DNA of 14,395 nucleotides from assembly GCA_012719195.1 (NCBI GenBank), contig JAAYAV010000511.1:1-14395 (forward strand), in the 5' to 3' direction. Source of the stretch: Anaerolineae bacterium. GTDB lineage: Bacteria; Chloroflexota; Anaerolineae; DRVO01. Position numbers and translations under genes: made by a program. This document shows positions 5,591-11,693 of the stretch, piece by piece (position 1 is the first letter of the stretch; each line of letters opens with the position of its first letter). The notes below the pieces were generated by a model. It did not search any database and was not told the DNA's origin. It saw only the letters and a list, made by a program, of their open reading frames with translations.

Positions 5591-7441
5591 ATGAGAACTA
5601 GGAGCAGATGGTTTGGCGCTCTAGCCATCCTGACCATACTGGCCGTCGTCCTGTCCGGGTGCGGCTCGGCCGCCACCCCGCAGGTGGTCAAGGAGACCGT
5701 CGAGGTCGTCAAGGAAGTCGAGAAGGTCGTCGAGCAGACTGTCGAAGTTGTGAAGGAAGTGGAGGTAGAGGTAGTTGTTACCGCCACTCCCGACCCGGCC
5801 GCTGCCGCTGCCGAGCCGGTCACCCTGGACTTCATCTTCGGCTCCGAGCCGCCCACCCTCGATCCGGCCCTGACTGAAGACACCACCTCCGTCTGGGTGG
5901 TGGAGCAGATGTTCCTCGCCCTCACCGACTACGACGATGATACACTGGAAGTGATCCCTGAGCTGGCCACCAGCTGGGACGTCTCCGAGGACGGCACCGT
6001 CTATACCTTCCACATGCGCGATGATGCCAAGTGGGTGCAGTTGGTAGGCGATGAAGTCGTCGAGCTCGGTCCGGTCACCGCTAATGATGTCGTCTATGGC
6101 ATCCTGCGGACGCTTGACCCGACGACTGCCGCTCCGTACTCCTACGTGCCCACCACCGTGCTGGTCGGCGCCGAGGAGTTCGCTTTCGCCGATACCACCG
6201 CCCTATCCGCCGAGGAACTGCAGGCTCTACGCGATGGTGTCGGCGCCAAGGCCCTCGATGACTACACCGTCGAGTTCACCCTCAAGCAGCCGGCCGCTTA
6301 CTTCCCGGCCATGACCAGCTTGTGGATCTTCCGTCCGCAGCCTCAGGCCACCATCGACGAGTTTGGCGATCGCTGGATCGAGCCCGGACTCATCGTCACC
6401 AACGGACCGTACCTGCTCCAGGAATGGGGCCATGGCAGCCACCTGAAGCTCATCAAGAACCCGCTCTGGTACGATGCGGACCAGGTCCAGATCGAAGTCC
6501 TCAACGCCCCCATCGTGGCCGAAGCCTCCACCGGTATGGCCATGTATGAGAACGGCGAGATCGACTTCGCCGGCGACCCGGGCTGGGGTCCTCCTCTGCC
6601 TGACATGGATCGTGTCAAGGCCGATCCCGTCCTCAGCACCGAGCTGGCTATCCTGCCTCGTCTGTGCACCTACTACTTCGGTTTCGTCAACACTAAGGCG
6701 CCCATGGACGACGAACTGGTGCGCAAGGCCTTCTCGTACGCCATCGACCGCCAGACCCTGATTGACACTCTCCTCAAGGGCGAACAGGTCCCGGCCAACT
6801 CCTTCACCTGCCCCGGAATCTTCGGCAACGTGGGTGGTGATCCTGAGGTCGGTCTGCTCTTCGACCCCGAGAAGGCGCGCCAGACTCTGGCCGACGCCGG
6901 CTATCCCAACGGCGAGGGCCTCCCGCCCATCACCCTCATGATCAACCAGTCCGAGGCTCACCTCCAGATCGCCCAGGCCATTCAGGCGATGTGGAAGGAA
7001 GTCCTGAACGTCGAGGTCATCCTCGAGCAGCAGGAATGGGCTGTCTATCTCGAGACGCTCAAGCCCGATTCTCCGGATGAGGACAAGCCGCACATCTTCC
7101 GTATGGGCTGGTGCGCCGACTATCTCGACGCCAACAACTGGCTCGCTGATGTGCTTCACAGCAACAGCACCTCCAACTACGTGAGATTCCTGAACCCTGA
7201 GTTCGACGCTCTCGTCGAGCAGGCCCAGGTTGAGTCCGATCCCGCCGTGCGTGCCGATCTTTACCGGCAGGCGGAGATCATCCTCAACAACGATGTGACG
7301 GCTATGGCGCCGATCTACTTCTACACTCGGATAGACCTCACCAAGCCGTATCTGAACCGCATTGTGAACCCGCTCAGCATGGACCACGTCTGGAAGTGGA
7401 CCATTGACTGGGAGGCCAAGAAGGCCGCCACCGGCAGATAG
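5591..7441 (+). CDS. Peptide-type ABC transporter substrate-binding lipoprotein (SBP_bac_5 family)
   Basis: This 616-residue extracytoplasmic binding protein of the peptide/nickel/oligosaccharide class captures ligand for the permeases encoded downstream. The signal peptide is positively charged (RTRSR), then hydrophobic, with lipobox LSGC and lipidated C24. Residues 32-63 form a two-heptad, 14-residue repeat rich in V, E and K (TVEVVKEVE twice), followed by VVVTATP and an Ala/Pro spacer; this is probably a coiled-coil tether above the membrane. The SBP_bac_5 domain starts near residue 78 (SEPPTLDPAL) and shows ATSWDVSEDGTVYTFHMRDDAKW, ANDVVYGILRTLDP, TNGPYLLQEW, VRKAFSYAIDRQTLIDTL and a C-terminal APIYFYTR. 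GGAGG at 5581-5585 is five bases before the ATG. The ligand cannot be read from sequence: peptides are the family default, and oligosaccharides are plausible because of the divergent glycosidase. Confidence 0.93.
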   Translation: MRTRSRWFGALAILTILAVVLSGCGSAATPQVVKETVEVVKEVEKVVEQTVEVVKEVEVEVVVTATPDPAAAAAEPVTLDFIFGSEPPTLDPALTEDTTSVWVVEQMFLALTDYDDDTLEVIPELATSWDVSEDGTVYTFHMRDDAKWVQLVGDEVVELGPVTANDVVYGILRTLDPTTAAPYSYVPTTVLVGAEEFAFADTTALSAEELQALRDGVGAKALDDYTVEFTLKQPAAYFPAMTSLWIFRPQPQATIDEFGDRWIEPGLIVTNGPYLLQEWGHGSHLKLIKNPLWYDADQVQIEVLNAPIVAEASTGMAMYENGEIDFAGDPGWGPPLPDMDRVKADPVLSTELAILPRLCTYYFGFVNTKAPMDDELVRKAFSYAIDRQTLIDTLLKGEQVPANSFTCPGIFGNVGGDPEVGLLFDPEKARQTLADAGYPNGEGLPPITLMINQSEAHLQIAQAIQAMWKEVLNVEVILEQQEWAVYLETLKPDSPDEDKPHIFRMGWCADYLDANNWLADVLHSNSTSNYVRFLNPEFDALVEQAQVESDPAVRADLYRQAEIILNNDVTAMAPIYFYTRIDLTKPYLNRIVNPLSMDHVWKWTIDWEAKKAATGR

Positions 7442-7453
7442 TCGAGTACCTTC

Positions 7454-7481
7454 GAGGAGGGGCGCCTAGGCGCCCCTCCTC
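7454..7481. terminator. Perfect 28-bp palindrome after the binding-protein gene
   Basis: The 28 bases are their own reverse complement and can form a 12-bp GC-rich stem with a CTAG loop, starting 12 nt after the stop codon. There is no T-run, so full termination is doubtful. The placement between a binding-protein gene and its permease genes suggests a 3' stabiliser or attenuator that keeps binding-protein mRNA in excess. Confidence 0.55.
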
Positions 7482-7485
7482 ACCT

Positions 7486-7514
7486 GCCGACCGGGGGACT
7501 CGCTCCCCGTCGGC
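7486..7514 (+). terminator. Second hairpin in the A-B intergenic region
   Basis: Outer arms GCCGAC/GTCGGC (6 bp) and inner arms GGGGA/TCCCC (5 bp) are separated by a 2-nt bulge, with a 5-nt loop. It follows four bases after the 28-bp palindrome, so the two stems could stack. There is no T-tract. It probably shares the mRNA stabilising or attenuating role. Confidence 0.4.
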
Positions 7515-7616
7515 CGAGGTCCCGGAAGCCAGGCGCGTTCGTCCCCCCGCTTCCCGTCCCTCGAGCGACGGTGACTTTACGATCCCCGCCCTATCTCACT
7601 ATCGGAGTGTCATCAT

Positions 7617-8591
7617 ATGGCCGCGTATGTAGTGCGCCGGCTCTTCTGGTCCATACCGGTGCTGGTGGCCCTGCTGCTGGCAGTCTTCCTGCTGATGCAG
7701 GCCATACCCGGCGGCCCCTTTGACTTCGCCGGCGAGCGCAGCCTGCCGGAGGCCGTCATCGCCAACCTGGAGCGCAGGTACGGTCTGGACAAGCCCCTTC
7801 ACGAGCAGTTCGCGAACTACCTCAAGTCCATCGTCCTCGAGGGAGACCTGGGCCCCTCCTTCCGGCAGCGCAACCGCTCCGTCAACGACATCATCGGCGA
7901 CAGCTTCCCGATCTCGGCTCAGTTGGGCATCCTGGCCATCGGTCTGGCCCTGCTGATCGGAATTCCGGCGGGGATCGTAGCCGCCCTCAACCACAACCGC
8001 CTGCCCGATTACGTCGCTTCCTTCCTCGCTATCCTGGGAGTATCCATCCCGGCCCTCGTGCTGGGGCCGGTGCTCTATTGGCTCTTCGCCCTCAAGCTAG
8101 GGTGGCTGCCAGTGGCCCTCTGGGGGGCGGAGAAGCCGTTCTTCCTCGGCTTCCTGCCCATGCCGACCGCCAAATTCATCCGGCACGCTATCCTGCCCAC
8201 CGTCGCCTTGGGGACCGGCATGTCGGCCAGCATCGCTCGCCTAACCCGTGCTTCCCTGCTCCAGGTGATCCGCGAGGACTACATCCGCACCGCTCGGGCC
8301 AAAGGTCTGCGCGAGCGCGCCGTGGTCGTTCGCCACGCGCTCAAGAACAGCCTCATCCCCGTGGTAACCGTCCTTGGCCCCATGTTCGCCGCCGTGGTTA
8401 CCGGCACGATCGTGATCGAGTCCGTGTTCGGCATCCCCGGCATGGGCAAGTACTTCGTCCAGGGCATAAGCAACCGCGACTACCCGGTTATCATGGGCGT
8501 TACCCTGATCTATGCCGTTATACTCGTGCTGTCCAATCTGCTGGTGGACATCACCTATGCCTGGCTCGACCCGCGCATCCGCTACTCGTAG
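7617..8591 (+). CDS. Oligopeptide/dipeptide ABC transporter permease (OppB/DppB family)
   Basis: This 324-residue inner-membrane permease is one half of the translocation channel. The N-terminus has the B-family signature VVRRLFWSIPVLVALLLAVF followed by the QAIPGGPFD loop (first membrane segment, about 7-28). Further membrane segments lie near 98-124, 132-158, 185-210, 243-265 and 292-312. The EAA loop that docks on the ATPases is EDYIRTARAKGLRERAVVVRHALKN, followed by SLIPVVTVLG. The protein ends in AWLDPRIRYS, typical of the family. GGAG at 7604-7607 lies nine bases before the ATG. A 175-nt gap with two hairpins separates it from the binding-protein gene; no convincing separate promoter was seen in the gap, so it is probably read through from upstream. 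Confidence 0.95.
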   Translation: MAAYVVRRLFWSIPVLVALLLAVFLLMQAIPGGPFDFAGERSLPEAVIANLERRYGLDKPLHEQFANYLKSIVLEGDLGPSFRQRNRSVNDIIGDSFPISAQLGILAIGLALLIGIPAGIVAALNHNRLPDYVASFLAILGVSIPALVLGPVLYWLFALKLGWLPVALWGAEKPFFLGFLPMPTAKFIRHAILPTVALGTGMSASIARLTRASLLQVIREDYIRTARAKGLRERAVVVRHALKNSLIPVVTVLGPMFAAVVTGTIVIESVFGIPGMGKYFVQGISNRDYPVIMGVTLIYAVILVLSNLLVDITYAWLDPRIRYS

Positions 8592-8608
8592 AGACCTGAG
8601 GAGCAACA

Positions 8609-9574
8609 ATGGCAGTGCAGCAGTTGGACGTCCAGCAGGTCTTCGCCGAGCGAGCGCAGCGTCGTCAGCGCAGCCCCTTTGCCGAGGCCTTTAGTCAGCT
8701 AATCCGTAACCGAGTCGCCGCCGCGGCCGGTGTCTTCATCATCCTACTCATCGTCATGGCCATCTCTGCCGATCTGATCGCGCCGTACGGCTTCGATGAG
8801 ACTCACTTCGCCGACAACTACACCCTACCCGGAGATGCCTACCCGCTCGGGGCGGACTACCTCGGGCGCGACATCCTCAGCCGCACCATCTACGGCGCCC
8901 GCGTCTCCCTTTCGGTTGCCTTCATCGCCGCCGGCGTCAGCCTCTTCGTCGGACTCGTGTACGGCATCGTCGCCGGCTACGCCGGTGGCTGGGTCGACAA
9001 CATCATGATGCGGGTAGTGGACTTCCTCTACGGCCTGCCGGTACTCATCGTCGTCATCCTGATGCAGGTCTACTTCAAGGCCGTCTCTCGTCGAGCCGAG
9101 ATCACCGGGGTGCTGAAGACGCTGGTGGACATTGACAACAGCCTCGGCGGCCTCTTCTTCGTCTTTGTGGCACTGGGCTTGCTCAACTGGATCGGCATGG
9201 CGCGTATCGCGCGCGGTCAGGTGCTGTCCCTCAAGGAGCGGGAGTTCGTCGAGGCCGCCCGCGCCATCGGCGTGACCACGCCCCGCGTCCTCTTCCGGCA
9301 CCTGCTGCCAAACATCCTGGGCCCGTGCATAGTCTCCGAGACGCTGGCCATCCCGGGGTACATCATGACGGAAGCCTTCCTTAGCTACATCGGCCTGGGG
9401 GCCAATCCCCCCACCCCGAGCTGGGGTATCATGATCAACGAGGGCTTCCAGGGCATTCGCTCCTATCCCCACATCATCCTCGTGCCCGCCGCCGCCCTCA
9501 CCCTCACCGTCTTGGCCTTCAACTTCCTCGGCGACGGCCTCCGCGACGCTTTCGACCCGCGCATGCGCACCTGA
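8609..9574 (+). CDS. Oligopeptide/dipeptide ABC transporter permease (OppC/DppC family)
   Basis: This 321-residue permease is the second half of the channel. A cytoplasmic N-terminal tail rich in Q and R precedes the first membrane segment (about 38-56). The C-family periplasmic motif YPLGADYLGRDILSRTIYGARVSL follows, with further membrane segments around 105-128, 135-155, 185-205, 245-265 and 285-308. The EAA loop is EREFVEAARAIGVTTPRVLFRHLLPN, then FLSYIGLGANPPTPSWG. It ends in FNFLGDGLRDAFDPRMRT, the usual C-terminus. GAGGAG at 8598-8603 is five bases before the ATG, and the gap to the B gene is 17 nt, so B and C are co-translated. It is the last gene of the operon. The loop after VYFKAVSRR is somewhat longer than in short family members. 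Confidence 0.95.
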   Translation: MAVQQLDVQQVFAERAQRRQRSPFAEAFSQLIRNRVAAAAGVFIILLIVMAISADLIAPYGFDETHFADNYTLPGDAYPLGADYLGRDILSRTIYGARVSLSVAFIAAGVSLFVGLVYGIVAGYAGGWVDNIMMRVVDFLYGLPVLIVVILMQVYFKAVSRRAEITGVLKTLVDIDNSLGGLFFVFVALGLLNWIGMARIARGQVLSLKEREFVEAARAIGVTTPRVLFRHLLPNILGPCIVSETLAIPGYIMTEAFLSYIGLGANPPTPSWGIMINEGFQGIRSYPHIILVPAAALTLTVLAFNFLGDGLRDAFDPRMRT

Positions 9575-9603
9575 GCCTCGTCAACTCACGATAGTGACAC
9601 CCT

Positions 9604-9633
9604 GCGCCGGCCGGGACCCGCCCCGACCGGCGC
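9604..9633 (+). terminator. Hairpin terminator at the end of the ABC operon
   Basis: Arms 9604-9615 and 9622-9633 form a 12-bp stem with one mismatch and a 6-nt loop, 30 nt after the last transporter stop codon. The downstream tract is only mildly T-containing (TCGACTT), so termination is inferred mainly from position and stem strength. Confidence 0.55.
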
Positions 9634-9698
9634 TCGACTTCACCCGGCGGAACGCCGCCATCGGCCAACCCCGGAATGGCCGCCCTATTGCATTCATG

Positions 9699-9707
9699 TG
9701 CTATAAT
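9699..9707 (+). promoter_or_regulatory. Extended -10 promoter upstream of the sigma-factor gene
   Basis: TGCTATAAT is a perfect extended -10 element (TG, one base, TATAAT at 9702-9707). No -35 resembling TTGACA lies at the right distance, which is usual for extended -10 promoters. Transcription would begin near 9714, leaving a leader of about 700 nt before the sigma-factor start at 10422. Confidence 0.55.
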
Positions 9708-9713
9708 CCCGTC

Positions 9714-10210
9714 TGAGGACGATCACGGAGTCGGCGGGCGAGAGGCATGATCGCAGCTCTTACCGTGGCAACAGGTCATCGGTTCGGTGGGCGCTGTCCA
9801 TCGAGGTCATGTAGGCTTCGTGAGGACGGTTCATGCGCGTACCATCGCTGACGCTCGGCCGCGACGGCCGGCGTAATCGAGCAGATCGCCCACAGTTGGT
9901 CGCCGCTCTCCCGGCAGGGCATCACCCTCGCCGGCTCCGCTTCGACGGCTGCATCGCCCCGACACTCCCGGCGAGACCCCGGTCCGTTCCCAATCGATCG
10001 CTGGCCGCCACCTACCCTAGCCTTGGGTGTTATTCCGCTCGAGAACCTCGTGCTCCCTGGCGCGTTATGACAGCATCAGCCGCCGCCACGACCCTCCAAC
10101 GCAGCCCTGGTCGAACATCGACGCGGCGCACCGCTCACCCGCCCACCGGCTCGCAGGAGCCCAGCCTCCCCGAGCCCCACAACCCAGTCATAACCAAGGA
10201 GGTACAGCCC
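9714..10210 (+). other. Long leader region without a recognised gene
   Basis: These roughly 500 bases between the extended -10 promoter and the small ORF contain no convincing coding sequence. A frame open from ATG 9833 is compositionally random (rich in R, P, S, T) and matches no domain I know. I looked for riboswitch, tmRNA, RNase P and SRP RNA signature motifs and saw none. It is best treated as 5' untranslated leader of the sigma-factor mRNA or as an unrecognised RNA. Confidence 0.4.
10196..10203 (+). promoter_or_regulatory. Perfect Shine-Dalgarno sequence (AAGGAGGT)
   Basis: Eight bases fully complementary to the 16S rRNA 3' end lie seven bases before ATG 10211. This is the strongest ribosome-binding site I found in the window and the main reason to take the following 64-codon frame seriously. 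Confidence 0.65.
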
Positions 10211-10405
10211 ATGCGGGCGGCGCCGGACCGCCCTCCCCGGTACAGCTTCGCTTACTCCGCTTTCGTGGAATTGAGTATCGCCACTTCATCGGGAGCGCTC
10301 GTGCACCATAGTCCCGGTGCCGGCGGCTTCGCGCCCGGACGGGCTGACGGTGGGGAGCACCACTGCCACCCCACACCCCGGCATCCGCGGTCTTCTTGCA
10401 GTTAG
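10211..10405 (+). CDS. 64-residue small ORF upstream of the sigma-factor gene (hypothetical)
   Basis: I do not recognise this protein. It starts at ATG 10211 after a consensus AAGGAGGT, begins MRAAPDRPPRYSFAYSAFVE, and ends at TAG 10403-10405. No membrane segment or known domain is seen; the C-terminal half is rich in G, P, R and H with two cysteines. Third-position GC is only moderate, so the protein product itself may not be conserved. The stop lies three bases before the AGGAG of the sigma-factor gene, whose GTG is 16 nt further on. Ribosomes ending here would arrive at that site, so a leader-peptide or translational-coupling role is a reasonable inference. It could also be a chance frame in a leader that carries a fortuitous ribosome-binding site. 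Confidence 0.4.
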   Translation: MRAAPDRPPRYSFAYSAFVELSIATSSGALVHHSPGAGGFAPGRADGGEHHCHPTPRHPRSSCS

Positions 10406-10421
10406 ACAGGAGTGTCGCATA

Positions 10422-11600
10422 GTGCTGCAGCTTACGGCCGACGAACATGAAGCGATCGTCCAGCGTCTGGAGAAGCGAGCCCAAGAACACGGCTGTCTCG
10501 CCTACGACGACGTTCTCCAGGCTCTCCCGGAGCTGGACGAGAGCGGTGAACAGGTTGACTGCATCTTCGCGGAGCTAGACCATCGCGGAATCCAGATATC
10601 CTACCAGAAGGCAGATCAGCGGGATGAGTGGCTGGCACGGCGGCTGCGCGCCCGCGTGCACACTGAGGAAGAAGAGGAACAAACCGCAAACCTAGACACG
10701 AGCGACGCCGTCAGCCTCTACCTGCGCGAGATCGGCCGCGTGCCGCTTCTCACGGCCGAGGAAGAGGTGGAGCTAGCCAAGCGCATGGAAGAGGGTCGCT
10801 TCGCCACCCGCCGTCTGCGCCGCGGCTGCCTGTCCGACGAAGAGATGTGCCAGTTGCAGGCGCTGTCCTTCCGCGGCAACCAGGCCGAGCAGCACCTCAT
10901 CAAGGCAAACTCTCGCCTCGTCGTCAGCGTGGCCAAGAAGTACATGGGCCGGGGTGTGCCCTTCCTGGACCTCATCCAAGAGGGAAACATCGGCCTCATA
11001 CGTGCCGTGGCCAAGTTCGACTACCGGCGCGGGTACAAGTTCAGCACCTACGCCACCTGGTGGATTCGGCAGGCAGTGACTCGAGCCATCGCCGACCAGG
11101 GCCGTACCATCAGAGTGCCGGTGCACATGTGCGAGCAGATCAACCGAGTCTCCCGCGCCTCCCGCAAACTCGTGCAGGACCTGGGGCGCGAACCCTCGAC
11201 GGAGGAACTGGCCGCCGAGATGGAGATGCCCGCCAGCAAGGTGGAGCAGATCCTCAAGGTATCGCAGCGACCTCTCTCCCTCGAAACCCCGGTCGGTGAG
11301 GAAGAGGACAGCGCCCTGGGCGACTTCATTGAAGACGACGCCGCGCCCAGCCCCGTCGAGGCCGCCTCCGTGAGCCTACTGCAGGATCAGCTGGAAGACC
11401 TCTTCAACAGCCTCACCCCTCGCGAGGTCAAGATCCTCCAGCTGCGTTTCGGCCTCATCGACGGCTATACCTATACCCTCGAGGAAGTGGGCAGGCGCTT
11501 CGGCGTTACCCGAGAGCGCATCCGGCAGATCGAGGCTCAGGCACTTCTGCGGCTCAAGCATCCCCGCCGCTGCCGGCGGCTGCGGGATTATCTCGTCTAG
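10422..11600 (+). CDS. rpoD: RNA polymerase primary-type sigma-70 factor (RpoD/SigA-like)
   Basis: This 392-residue sigma factor directs core RNA polymerase to promoters of the -35/-10 type. A region 1.1-like N-terminus (about 1-75) precedes an acidic stretch. Region 1.2 is DAVSLYLREIGRVPLLTAEEEVELAKR. Region 2 starts near H158 (LIKANSRLVVSVAKKY, FLDLIQEGNIGLIRAVAKFD, YKFSTYATWWIRQAVTRAI). Region 3 starts near R231 (RVPVHMCEQINRV). The region 4 helix-turn-helix is at about 352-371 (TLEEVGRRFGVTRERIRQIE). The -10 reading residues of region 2.4 are intact. GTG 10422 is chosen because AGGAG (10408-10412) is nine bases upstream and a standard N-terminal fold begins there; a GTG at 10317 would add a tail unlike the family. 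The symbol reflects the subfamily; whether it is the essential primary sigma or a close paralogue cannot be told here. Confidence 0.9.
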   Translation: MLQLTADEHEAIVQRLEKRAQEHGCLAYDDVLQALPELDESGEQVDCIFAELDHRGIQISYQKADQRDEWLARRLRARVHTEEEEEQTANLDTSDAVSLYLREIGRVPLLTAEEEVELAKRMEEGRFATRRLRRGCLSDEEMCQLQALSFRGNQAEQHLIKANSRLVVSVAKKYMGRGVPFLDLIQEGNIGLIRAVAKFDYRRGYKFSTYATWWIRQAVTRAIADQGRTIRVPVHMCEQINRVSRASRKLVQDLGREPSTEELAAEMEMPASKVEQILKVSQRPLSLETPVGEEEDSALGDFIEDDAAPSPVEAASVSLLQDQLEDLFNSLTPREVKILQLRFGLIDGYTYTLEEVGRRFGVTRERIRQIEAQALLRLKHPRRCRRLRDYLV

Positions 11601-11623
11601 CGCCGCCCTCACCTTTCAGACAT

Positions 11624-11658
11624 GGCAAGCGGCGGGTCGCAGTGACCCGCCGCTTGCC
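11624..11658. terminator. Bidirectional terminator between convergent sigma-factor and gyrB genes
   Basis: A perfect 15-bp GC-rich inverted repeat has arms 11624-11638 and 11644-11658 and a 5-nt loop. It lies in the 93-nt gap between two convergent stop codons. No long T-run is present on either side. A smaller 6-bp hairpin (11673-11691) follows the gyrB stop directly on the minus strand. Confidence 0.7.
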
Positions 11659-11693
11659 TAGTTACGCCATCTTCGGCCGGATGTAGGCCGAGC

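Noticed and set aside
5696..5770. Short repeated DNA resembling a direct-repeat array
   Set aside because: The repeats encode the in-frame V/E/K tether, are contiguous without spacers, and keep the reading frame, so this is not a CRISPR or other non-coding array.
6227..7387. Long minus-strand open frame opposite the binding-protein gene
   Set aside because: It is an antisense shadow in high-GC coding DNA, while the plus frame carries a complete SBP_bac_5 protein.
7515..7616. Separate promoter for the permease genes
   Set aside because: Only weak -10-like strings (for example TATCGG) are present with no matching -35 at a proper distance.
9747..9851. 34-codon frame starting at ATG 9747 just after the extended -10 promoter
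   Set aside because: The purine-rich stretch before it is only one base from the ATG, too close to act as a ribosome-binding site, and the peptide shows nothing recognisable.
9833..10405. Open frame of 190 codons across the sigma-factor leader
   Set aside because: The first 126 codons look compositionally random (R, P, S, T rich), have a weak ribosome-binding site and show no domain. Only the last 64 codons, which follow AAGGAGGT, were kept as a possible small ORF.
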